Part shown: positions 1 through 4,787 of the stretch, piece by piece | How the letters are laid out: every line of letters starts with the position of its first letter | Numbering within the stretch: the first letter of the stretch is position 1 | From: Bacteroidetes bacterium SW_11_45_7 | GTDB lineage: Bacteria > Bacteroidota > Bacteroidia > Chitinophagales > SW-11-45-7 | NCBI GenBank assembly: GCA_003022985.1 | Contig: PXTV01000248.1 | Location: forward strand, 1 to 11,108 | Length of the DNA: 11,108 nt | Direction of reading: 5' to 3' | Program-made: the position numbers and the translations under genes | Notes under the pieces: generated by a model | Told to the model about the DNA's origin: nothing | The model's input: only the letters and a program-made list of their open reading frames with translations | The model's database searches: none

Positions 1-872
1 TCAAATACATGATGGAGGAGATGCCGGACCGCGCGTTTGATGTGGGCATTGCCGAGCAGCATTCAGTAACATTTTCAGCGGGCTTGGCCACGCAAGGATT
101 GCGGCCATTCTGCAATGTGTATTCCACGTTCATGCAGCGCGCTTATGACCAGGTAGTTCACGATGTAGCGATCCAGGACTTGCCGGTGATCTTCACGCTC
201 GACCGTGCCGGTGTGGTAGGAGGAGATGGCGCCACACACCAGGGCGCTTACGACATTGCCTACATGCGCTGCCTGCCCAATATGATCGTGTCGGCACCGA
301 TGAATGAGCCCGAGTTACGCAATCTCATGTACACGGCCCAGCTCGATGAGCAAACGCATCCTTTCTGCATTCGATACCCACGTGGAAAAGGTGTCACACC
401 CGATCCTGACTGGCAAACACCTTTCGAGAAAATCGAAATCGGGAAAGGACGTGTTATTAATGAAGGGCAAGATGTGGCTGTCCTGTCATTTGGCCATCCG
501 GGCAATTTTGTCCAAGATGCCTTTAAGGACCTTAGAACGGATGACATCTATCCCGCTCATTACGACCTCCGCTTTGTGAAGCCCTTGGATGAGGAGCTGC
601 TGCACGAAGTATTCTCGAGCTTCAATAAGATAGTGACGGTGGAAGACGGCTGCCGGCAAGGTGGCTTTGGCTCGGCCATCCTCGAGTTTATGGCTGACAA
701 CAGCTACTCCGCTGACGTGAAACGCCTGGGCATTCCGGACCATGTTGTGGAGCACGGGGATCAGAAAGACCTCTGGCAGGAATGCGGCATCGACAGCGCC
801 TCTATAGCCAACAGCATCCGTCAAATGATGAGCGAATCGGTGCGGGTACATGTGAGTAAGTCGGTGCAGTGA
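1..872 (+). CDS. dxs: 1-deoxy-D-xylulose-5-phosphate synthase, C-terminal part (5' end outside window)
   Basis: Enzyme of the non-mevalonate isoprenoid pathway; it condenses pyruvate and glyceraldehyde 3-phosphate using thiamine diphosphate. The reading frame is open from base 3, so the gene enters from outside and the first in-frame ATG at 9 is not the real start. The visible part is the transketolase pyrimidine-binding domain followed by the C-terminal domain. Family landmarks, counted from the ATG at 9: IAEQHSV (residues 14-20, with the Glu that activates the cofactor), YSTFMQRAYDQ (38-48), GGDGATHQGAYD (about 71-82), RYPRGKG and the late RFVKPLDEELL segment. The stop is TGA at 870-872. 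The last dozen or so residues (after IRQMMSE) look less family-like and may have been altered where the accessory region joins. The gene converges on rodA across the accessory stretch. Confidence 0.97.
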   Translation, partial: KYMMEEMPDRAFDVGIAEQHSVTFSAGLATQGLRPFCNVYSTFMQRAYDQVVHDVAIQDLPVIFTLDRAGVVGGDGATHQGAYDIAYMRCLPNMIVSAPMNEPELRNLMYTAQLDEQTHPFCIRYPRGKGVTPDPDWQTPFEKIEIGKGRVINEGQDVAVLSFGHPGNFVQDAFKDLRTDDIYPAHYDLRFVKPLDEELLHEVFSSFNKIVTVEDGCRQGGFGSAILEFMADNSYSADVKRLGIPDHVVEHGDQKDLWQECGIDSASIANSIRQMMSESVRVHVSKSVQ

Positions 873-956
873 ATCTCGAGCTATCAGCAGGTAAAGCAGC
901 ATCGAGAAGGCAAAATCAACCTTCAATCTGCAAGGGATTTGCTGGATGAAATTTGA
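873..956 (+). pseudogene. C-terminal tail of a truncated antitoxin gene
   Basis: Directly after the dxs stop, a frame with no start codon of its own reads SSYQQVKQHREGKINLQSAR and then DLLDEI before TGA at 954-956. This resembles the end of small Bacteroidota antitoxins that precede RelE/ParE-type toxins. Its stop overlaps the ATG of the toxin relic (946), the usual overlap of a TA operon. The N-terminal part is missing, so the gene appears to have been cut at the junction with dxs. The family assignment is inferred from position and sequence style. Confidence 0.6.
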
Positions 957-1276
957 AGTCCTATACACGGCTCATTTTAAGAGCGAATTGAAAAGGTTAG
1001 CGAAAAAACATCCTTCCCTTCAAAAGGATTTGGAAAAACTGCTCGGGCAACTAACTGGAGAATAATCCCCAAATGGGACAGCCGATCGGCCACAATTGCT
1101 ATCAAATTCGAATAGCGATTTCTTCAAAAAGCAAGGGAAAATCTTGAGGAGCCAGAGTCATTACGCAGGTATTTATTGCAGAGCAGGTTGTTTATTTGCT
1201 TTCCATTTATGACAAGTCCAACAAGTCTACCATTACTGACGAGGAACTCAAAGCACCGATTCGGAAGAACCTTTAA
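946..1276 (+). pseudogene. RelE/ParE-superfamily toxin, broken by a frameshift and a stop codon
   Basis: Two consecutive frames join into one protein of about 109 residues, the usual size of this toxin family. The first (946-1065) starts MKFEVLYTAHFKSELKRLAK and continues KHPSLQKDLEKLL. After a one-base shift at 1063 the second (1064-1276) gives NPQMGQPIGHNCYQIRIAIS, then SKSKGKS, then an in-frame TGA at 1145-1147, then GARVITQVFIAEQVVYLLSI and a YDKS...DEEL tail. Members of the family that I recall carry a KGKSGGARVIT-type motif, so the TGA probably replaced a Gly codon (GGA). In intact relatives the product is an mRNA-cleaving or gyrase-directed toxin; here two independent lesions make activity unlikely. 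The antitoxin tail overlaps its start. Confidence 0.8.
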
Positions 1277-1278
1277 AA

Positions 1279-1476
1279 GTTATAGTATTTGTTGACGTCC
1301 TAAAACTTAGATTTAATGAAAAGCTGGCCAGTAATGATGGCCCTAACATACTCAAGGAATAAATTGCTTTAAAAAAACTTAGCAAAAGAATGGTTAAATT
1401 AAGAGCAATCTGGATGAATAGATCAAAATTGAAGAAGGGATTGTTGTTACTGGAAAAAATGGGGGTGCTTAGCTGA
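1279..1476 (+). other. Decayed coding relic, function unknown
   Basis: From 1279 a + frame reads VIVFVDVLKLRFNEKLASND, then GPNILKE, a TAA at about 1354, then IALKKLSKRMVKLRAIWMNR and a Lys/Leu-rich tail to TGA at 1474-1476. Part of it (about 1308-1372) resembles 3409-3470 at roughly 70% nucleotide identity, with most differences in third codon positions, and the other copy has TTC (Phe) where this one has TAA. That suggests both derive from one small protein family. The opposite strand is also open over 93 codons here, so the strand is not certain. I do not recognise the product; an antitoxin N-terminus is one guess. Confidence 0.35.
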
Positions 1477-1542
1477 CTACTGCCTATCGGCAGACTGTGT
1501 GAAGTCGAACTCAAGCAGGAAAGGCGCAAAATTGTTCAAATA

Positions 1543-2421
1543 TTATATTAATACAAGAAGTAGAATTGATAATAACAAGCTTATAGCACTTGAAATAATT
1601 CCTAGAATACCCATTAATTTACCCCGTGCTTTTCTTTTAAATCTATCTGGGTTGCTACCAATTCTCGTCAACCCCACAATACTAAAGACTAAACTTCCAA
1701 TGCCTAAAACAACCATTATTACCAATGGCCAAGCTAAATTATAGGGAAGAAATAGTGCCGATAATAGTGCGGCAAAACCAGTGGCATAACCCGCTAAAGA
1801 AAATCCTTCAATAGATTTTTTCTGTGATTTTGACTCATCAACATCTGCTTGATCAGTATTATTATTATTTATTTTAACATCATTCTGTTTTTTATCATCA
1901 GACTCATTAAATACATCTTTAGTTCCATCAGCATATTTAATTAGAAAGACCTTGCTCTTCGGCTTTGTATATAATGGACCTTTTACATTACTGCATTTTT
2001 TGTATTTAATTTTATCTTCACCAACAACCTTTACTTTAGCAACAATTTCTTCAGCATTTTGCAAAATTATTATATCACAATTATTTGTATCATTAATATA
2101 TGTTTTGGATTCTTGACTTTCCTTAAACAAATTCTTCTTAGAAGCAGTTAGAAATTCATCATCATATCGTTCAGTTATTTTTTTATTACCATTTTGATCT
2201 ATTTTACTTATGTCATCAATCTCAAGATTGTTATTTTGAGCAATCCCTATTTTATCAATTTTAGATGGGGTAAGAGATACTTGTTCTGCTCTATAGCTAT
2301 TATCAGATAGAATATGATCATTGGATGTATCAAAGTTATTCTTGGAAGTACTACATGAGGTAATTGTAAGTGTGAATAGAAGGATTATCCAATGGAAATA
2401 ATAGAATGCTCTAAAGCTCAT
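1543..2421 (-). CDS. Putative lipoprotein with a Bacteroidota-type central domain and C-terminal membrane hairpin
   Basis: 292 residues. The N-terminus is a lipoprotein signal peptide: about 18 mostly hydrophobic residues ending in TITSC, giving a likely lipidated Cys at residue 23. A long Asn/Asp/Lys-rich linker follows. Around residues 114-170 lies a segment with the pattern CDIIILQNAEEIVAKVKVVG ... IKYKKC ... KVFLIKYADGTKDVF, which I associate with conserved Bacteroidota proteins of unknown function. A second charged linker leads to two or three hydrophobic stretches (about residues 210-250 and 270-292) with an intervening basic RFKRKARGK loop, similar in layout to DUF4190-type membrane domains. 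The gene is much more AT-rich (about 30% G+C by eye) than dxs or the mre cluster, suggesting separate origin. It is intact, unlike most of its neighbours, and has two promoter-like sites upstream. No Shine-Dalgarno sequence is visible, common in this phylum. Function unknown. Confidence 0.85.
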   Translation of the reverse strand: MSFRAFYYFHWIILLFTLTITSCSTSKNNFDTSNDHILSDNSYRAEQVSLTPSKIDKIGIAQNNNLEIDDISKIDQNGNKKITERYDDEFLTASKKNLFKESQESKTYINDTNNCDIIILQNAEEIVAKVKVVGEDKIKYKKCSNVKGPLYTKPKSKVFLIKYADGTKDVFNESDDKKQNDVKINNNNTDQADVDESKSQKKSIEGFSLAGYATGFAALLSALFLPYNLAWPLVIMVVLGIGSLVFSIVGLTRIGSNPDRFKRKARGKLMGILGIISSAISLLLSILLLVLI

Positions 2422-2472
2422 ATTAGTGATAGCTTAATTAGAAATATTGACATTAAAGAATAATATAGTGTA

Positions 2473-2503
2473 TAAATGTAAAAAACTCAACCAAACTTTT
2501 CAA
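2473..2503 (-). promoter_or_regulatory. Proximal Bacteroidetes-type promoter for the lipoprotein gene
   Basis: On the minus strand, TTG (complement of 2501-2503), a 20-nt spacer and TACATTTA (complement of 2473-2480) approximate the -33 TTG / -7 TAnnTTTG pattern, with the last base A instead of G. Transcription would start about 45 nt before the ATG at 2421. It lies in a direct repeat shared with the distal promoter. Confidence 0.5.
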
Positions 2504-2534
2504 TCGATTTTAAGTGTTTTACTACACGGTTTGG
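2504..2534 (-). repeat. Short copied fragment of purH
   Basis: Bases 2504-2525 are identical over 22 nt to 10853-10874 inside purH, and similarity continues for about 8 more bases with one substitution and one indel. Read on the minus strand in the frame of the adjoining toxin relic, it encodes NRVVKHLKS, the same nine residues as PurH. A 22-nt identity is very unlikely by chance in 11 kb. Confidence 0.7.
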
Positions 2535-2537
2535 GTT

Positions 2538-2567
2538 CAAATATAAAAAACTTAACCAACTTTTCAA
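2538..2567 (-). promoter_or_regulatory. Distal Bacteroidetes-type promoter, consensus match
   Basis: TTG (complement of 2565-2567), a 19-nt spacer and TATATTTG (complement of 2538-2545) match the Bacteroidetes housekeeping promoter pattern exactly. It faces the lipoprotein gene about 115 nt upstream of its start, and its upstream half is the second copy of the direct repeat. Confidence 0.5.
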
Positions 2568-2968
2568 TAAGTCATATATAATTCCTACTAACCAAAATCC
2601 GAGGGTCTGAAAAATAAACCGCAGTGAATGCAGAGAAGACGCTGAGTATCGCTAAGAAATGTTTCACACAAATAGGTGAAATTCACTCCGTGGCCCTTCC
2701 TTCACTGGGGATCGGGAGCGATTACTTTGATTTCTCCCTATGGTTTTTATCGGGAATCGTTTAGAAAAAAGACCCTCGGATTTTGGGGACTAATTTTCCT
2801 TTCAAATTGTCAAGCTAAGCTTATTTGCCAATTTCCAAATATTGCGAAATGATTTGAATGGCCACCTTGAACATTTAATCGAGTTTTACTCTGCAGGCAT
2901 TCTGATTGATTCCATTCAACCAAGTATTCAAAAATCTCTCTTAAGTCAAGCTGAACCTACCCTGCCAT
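2562..2968 (-). pseudogene. ParE/RelE-type toxin relic split by a MITE-like insertion
   Basis: Minus-strand frames reassemble into a ParE-like toxin. From about 2950: LDLREIFEYLVEWNQSE; then, after a frameshift, KLD, a stop, MFKVAIQIISQYLEIGK, a stop, A, a stop, LDNLKGKLV up to 2789. This follows the ParE layout I know (ERNQSE...KL...F..AI..I...PEIGK...L.N..GKLV). The inserted element (2592-2788) lies next, and beyond it the frame resumes as LVGIIYDLLK (2591-2562), matching the family's KLV....IIY segment. The N-terminus is damaged: an ATG at 2968 is followed by a TAG. The gene was therefore a ParE-type toxin downstream of the antitoxin relic, and carries several stops and a frameshift besides the insertion. 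It cannot encode a working toxin. Confidence 0.7.
2592..2788. mobile_element. MITE-like element with 17-bp terminal inverted repeats
   Basis: Bases 2592-2608 (CCAAAATCCGAGGGTCT) and 2770-2786 (its exact reverse complement) form a perfect 17-bp inverted repeat enclosing about 160 bp with no coding capacity. ACTAA lies directly outside on both sides (2587-2591 and 2789-2793), with two extra G at the right end, consistent with a 3-5 bp target duplication. Removing the element and one ACTAA restores a continuous ParE-like frame. The interior contains a 10-nt periodic stretch (CGCAGTGAAT, GCAGAGAAGA, CGCTGAGTAT, CGCTAAGAAA; 2620-2659) and small hairpins (2662-2681, 2714-2738). No transposase is visible, so any mobilisation would be in trans. 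Confidence 0.65.
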
Positions 2969-3176
2969 ACTATTTTTTTGCCATTCATCGATTTCTTTAT
3001 TGGTTTGCTCTTCGTTTAGACGGTTTCCTTCTTGTATGTTTTTTTTATCGATTGCTTTTGCTCTTCGGTGGTATCCGAGAATACATTCTCATCAATGTTG
3101 AGAAGACTATGAATTTCTTTTATACACACTTTTCATTCAATTACTTGATCCTGGCAATCAGGCAGTATTTGATTTC
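2957..3176 (-). pseudogene. Frameshifted antitoxin gene paired with the ParE relic
   Basis: Three minus-strand frame segments join into a small antitoxin. The weak start is IKYCLIARIK, a stop, LNEKCV (about 3173-3125). The clear middle is IKEIHSLLNIDENVFSDTTE and EQKQSIKKTYK (3123-3031). After a shift near 3030, close to a run of eight A, the tail is GNRLNEEQTNKEIDEWQKN, ending at TAG 2957-2959. The HSLLNIDEN ... EEQKQSI ... EEQ..KEIDEW pattern is typical of Bacteroidota antitoxins placed before ParE/RelE toxins, and the toxin relic does follow directly. No intact frame or convincing start codon remains. Confidence 0.65.
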
Positions 3177-3405
3177 CTTTTAGCTCTCTTGAATCTCATT
3201 TATTGTAATCTACAAAATTGAATAGGAAATTGTGCTGTGGTGTATCCAACTAACCGATAGTTAACCATAGCGCTCAATTTAAAAAGAAGACTTATAAGTT
3301 GATCAGTGAGTTCTCCAACCCAAAACTGACTTTGAAATCTTATCCTTCATATCCGAAAAGTGAAAAACGACCAATGGACATTCAATCGAAAAATTATAGT
3401 TTATT
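3177..3405. other. No gene recognised
   Basis: Both strands were read here. Short open stretches exist, but none has a recognisable start, motif or family resemblance. AT-rich, lying between the antitoxin relic and the next coding relic. Nothing further can be supported. Confidence 0.6.
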
Positions 3406-3522
3406 CAGTTGCTAACCAGCATTGACAACCCTAACATGCTTAAAGAATTCATTGCCTACTTTTGGCAAAAGCGGACGCTTGCGCCAGGAATAGAACTCAT
3501 ACAGCAATATCAAGTCGTGTAA
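3406..3522 (+). other. Short coding relic related to 1279-1476
   Basis: A + frame without a start codon reads QLLTSIDNPNMLKEFIAYFW, then QKRTLAPGIELIQQYQVV and TAA at 3520-3522. The first 20 codons match the relic at about 1308-1372 with mainly third-position differences. The DNPNMLKE style recalls N-termini of small Bacteroidota antitoxins, but this is a guess. Its end overlaps the 3' end of hicB on the other strand. Confidence 0.3.
3456..3500 (-). pseudogene. Possible N-terminal remnant of hicA
   Basis: An ATG overlapping the hicB stop (ATGA) opens a 14-codon frame, MSSIPGASVRFCQK. Only the first ten residues resemble HicA starts (pattern M..[IL]P..S..[ED]V), and no GSH RNA-binding motif follows on any nearby frame. 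The call rests mainly on position behind hicB. Confidence 0.3.
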
Positions 3523-3721
3523 TCAGGACTTCATCATGCAGACGTTCCTGAATTTCAACGGAAGATGCTTCTTCAAGAAACAATTGCAGCGCCTCTTTCA
3601 GGTTTTCCCTTGCCTGTTCAATTGTATCGCCCTGGCTGGCCACATCAAGCTCAGGGCACAATGCCACATAAGCATCTCCTTCTCTTTCGATGATGGCAGT
3701 AAGTTGGTAATGCTTGGGCAT
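3497..3721 (-). CDS. hicB: HicB-family antitoxin
   Basis: 74 residues, normal for the short HicB form. The sequence has the HicB-like pattern: a first strand YQLTAIIEREGDAYVALCPE, LDVASQGDT, then the helix TIEQARENLKEALQLFLEEA, and a C-terminal VLITRLDIAV strand. HicB proteins neutralise the HicA RNA-binding toxin; the short form is a degenerate RNase H-like fold without an obvious added DNA-binding domain. The frame is intact. An ATG overlaps its stop as ATGA (start at 3500), where hicA would be expected, and reads MSSIPGASVR before losing similarity and stopping at 3456. So hicB seems to have outlived its partner. A TATCTTTA box about 18 nt before the start resembles a -7 element without a clear TTG. 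Confidence 0.85.
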   Translation of the reverse strand: MPKHYQLTAIIEREGDAYVALCPELDVASQGDTIEQARENLKEALQLFLEEASSVEIQERLHDEVLITRLDIAV

Positions 3722-3807
3722 ACAGCTACTTTTTTATAAAGATACGATACCAGTTCAAAATCACTGATACTTGTTAAGGTACAAGTTTTTTATTTTACGT
3801 ATGAACA

Positions 3808-4013
3808 GGTTATTACATGAACACATAATCACATCAACACCTGAACACCAAATCTTACATTTTATATCTTGAATCGATCCTCACCTCAACACCCGCAACC
3901 GTTCACTGTCCAGCTTGAGAAGAATAAATACCAAAATGGTAAACGACAGCAAGGAGGAGCCGCCATAGCTGATGAAGGACAGAAGAATACTGATAACCTG
4001 CAAAAGCCCAATA
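3808..4013 (-). pseudogene. Duplicated 3' end of rodA
   Basis: This segment repeats the last codons of rodA and its downstream flank. Bases 3808-3970 match 4618-4787 almost perfectly (about 3 substitutions plus a 7-nt AAATCTT insertion in the rodA-side copy). The minus strand reads ISYGGSSLLSFTILVFILLK, then LDSERLRVLR and stop; true RodA has D where this copy has E. Upstream, 3971 to about 4013, identity falls to about 70% while the frame stays open: GLLQVISILLSF in place of GLVPVIGIPLPF. The conserved prolines are lost, so this fragment is not functional. The sharp change in identity makes the copy a mosaic. Confidence 0.85.
3816..3847. repeat. Degenerate 8-nt tandem repeat, copy A
   Basis: Four 8-nt units, CATGAACA, CATAATCA, CATCAACA and CCTGAACA, follow each other. 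The same array occurs downstream of intact rodA at 4626-4657. Confidence 0.65.
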
Positions 4014-4089
4014 TGGGAATTTCATGGATAAAATGATGACAGAAACTGTAATTTTAGATCATTGGTTTGTATATTAAAATGCCCAGACC

Positions 4090-4325
4090 ATGTATGAACG
4101 GATAACCGTTGATCCCAACCAAATGAATGGCGAGCCATGCATTCGCCATTTAAGAATCCCGTTGCTACCATTCTAACATTGATGGGCCATGGCATGGATG
4201 GCAGTAAAATGTTGGCGTATTACCCCGATCTCGAAAAGGAAGATATTTTGGAAGCCCTCAATTATGCTGCTGAAGCCATGCGTGAAAGAGAATTGGCTCT
4301 CAAACGAAAAACTCTTCAAAGTTGA
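4090..4325 (+). pseudogene. DUF433 antitoxin gene with a one-base deletion
   Basis: From ATG 4090 the frame reads MYERITVDPNQMNGEPCIRH, LRIP, then LLPF and a stop. Restoring one G after CCC at about 4152 (CCGTT to CCGGTT) gives the expected continuation VATILTLMGHGMDGSKMLAY, YPDLEKEDILEALNYAAEAM and a charged tail to TGA 4323-4325. The rebuilt protein of 78 residues has the DUF433 pattern (ITVDP...G.PCIR..RIPV..IL.LM..G......L..YPDLE.EDI..AL.YAA). DUF433 proteins are small helix-turn-helix antitoxins, usually paired with a DUF5615 PIN-like toxin; no such toxin gene is visible. The longest open frame, from ATG 4137, starts out of frame and is an artefact of the shift. A sequencing error is possible. 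Confidence 0.8.
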
Positions 4326-4328
4326 CGT

Positions 4329-4499
4329 TTACCTTTTTGAGTTGACCTGCTTTTTCAACTTCTTCGCCCCCTTTTTGAAGTACTCTTTTTCTTCCTCAAA
4401 AGTCATGCCCTCGATATCCTTATCAATTTGGTCACGGATTTCTCTCATCAGTTTAACCGCGCCAAACTTCTTCTTATTATTAGATTTATTCATTTTCAT
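4329..4499 (-). CDS. Small antitoxin-like protein
   Basis: 56 residues, highly charged: MKMNKSNNKKKFGAVKLMRE, IRDQIDKDIEGMTFEEEKEY, FKKGAKKLKKQVNSKR. The FGAVKLMREIRD..DKDIEGMTFEEEKEYF pattern is one I associate with small Bacteroidota proteins encoded next to toxin genes, predicted to be helical antitoxins; this is family resemblance, not a named domain. The ATG at 4497-4499 overlaps the stop of an upstream frame as ATGA, a sign of translational coupling; an in-frame ATG at 4493 is an alternative start. It ends three bases from the converging DUF433 gene, so any toxin once downstream has been lost. The frame is intact. Confidence 0.65.
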   Translation of the reverse strand: MKMNKSNNKKKFGAVKLMREIRDQIDKDIEGMTFEEEKEYFKKGAKKLKKQVNSKR

Positions 4500-4610
4500 A
4501 ACGCAATAATTCTCTTGGTGTTCTGATTTCCAAAGTCTGATAGCCGTTTTGTAAGTTCACTCCTGTTTCTTATTAAGAAATATACGCAATTTTCAATGAA
4601 TGTCTTCCTT
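4496..4610 (-). pseudogene. C-terminal remnant of an unidentified gene truncated at the rodA repeat
   Basis: Upstream of, and overlapping by ATGA with, the small antitoxin-like gene, a frame reads KTFIENCVYFLIRNRSELTK, RLSDFGNQNTKRIIAL and TGA (4496-4498). It has no start and its open frame meets the repeat flank at about 4610, where the rodA downstream sequence begins. That arrangement suggests the front of the gene was removed when the duplicated block formed. I do not recognise the family. Confidence 0.45.
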
Positions 4611-4617
4611 ATGAGCG

Positions 4618-4787
4618 GGTTATTACATGAACACATAATCACATCAACACCTGAACACCAAATCTTACATTTTATATCTTAAATCTTGAATCGATCCTCA
4701 CCTCAACACCCGCAACCGATCACTGTCCAGCTTGAGAAGAATAAATACCAAAATTGTAAACGACAGCAAGGAGGAGCCGCCATAGCT
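4618..4787. repeat. Direct repeat, rodA-side copy (partner of 3808-3970)
   Basis: Contains about 80 bp downstream of rodA plus its last 30 codons. It includes the 8-nt tandem array at 4626-4657 and a 7-nt AAATCTT duplication at 4681-4687 absent from the partner. The two copies bracket the DUF433 and antitoxin-like genes. Confidence 0.85.

Larger units (their letters stand above)
2480..2567. repeat. Direct repeat of about 23 nt carrying promoter upstream halves
   Basis: Copy 1 at 2480-2503 and copy 2 at 2545-2567 read AAAAAACTCAACCAAACTTT and AAAAAACTTAACCAACTTTT at their starts and both end in TTTTCAA. They differ by one C/T and one inserted A. They flank a 41-nt segment that contains the purH-like fragment. 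Confidence 0.75.

Noticed and set aside
1480..1493. CTGCC-TATC-GGCAG hairpin downstream of the lipoprotein gene
   Set aside because: Five-bp stem without a T-run; too weak for a terminator call.
1248..1529. Open frame of 93 codons on the minus strand
   Set aside because: It overlaps the end of the RelE-like toxin relic and the + strand relic; composition is Ser/Leu/Phe-rich as expected for an antisense shadow, with no motif. It is kept only as a caveat on strand.
2842..3183. Open frame of 113 codons on the + strand with hydrophobic stretches
   Set aside because: It lies antisense to the antitoxin and ParE relics, whose minus-strand frames carry clear family patterns; the + product has no recognisable motif.
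4030..4083. Small + strand open frame MDKMMTETVILDHWFVY upstream of DUF433
   Set aside because: Only 17 codons, no family resemblance, and it begins at the fading end of the rodA repeat; not enough to call a gene.
4137..4325. Apparent short gene starting MHSPFKNPVATIL
   Set aside because: Its first seven codons are out of frame; the true start is ATG 4090, and the frame changes at a one-base deletion.
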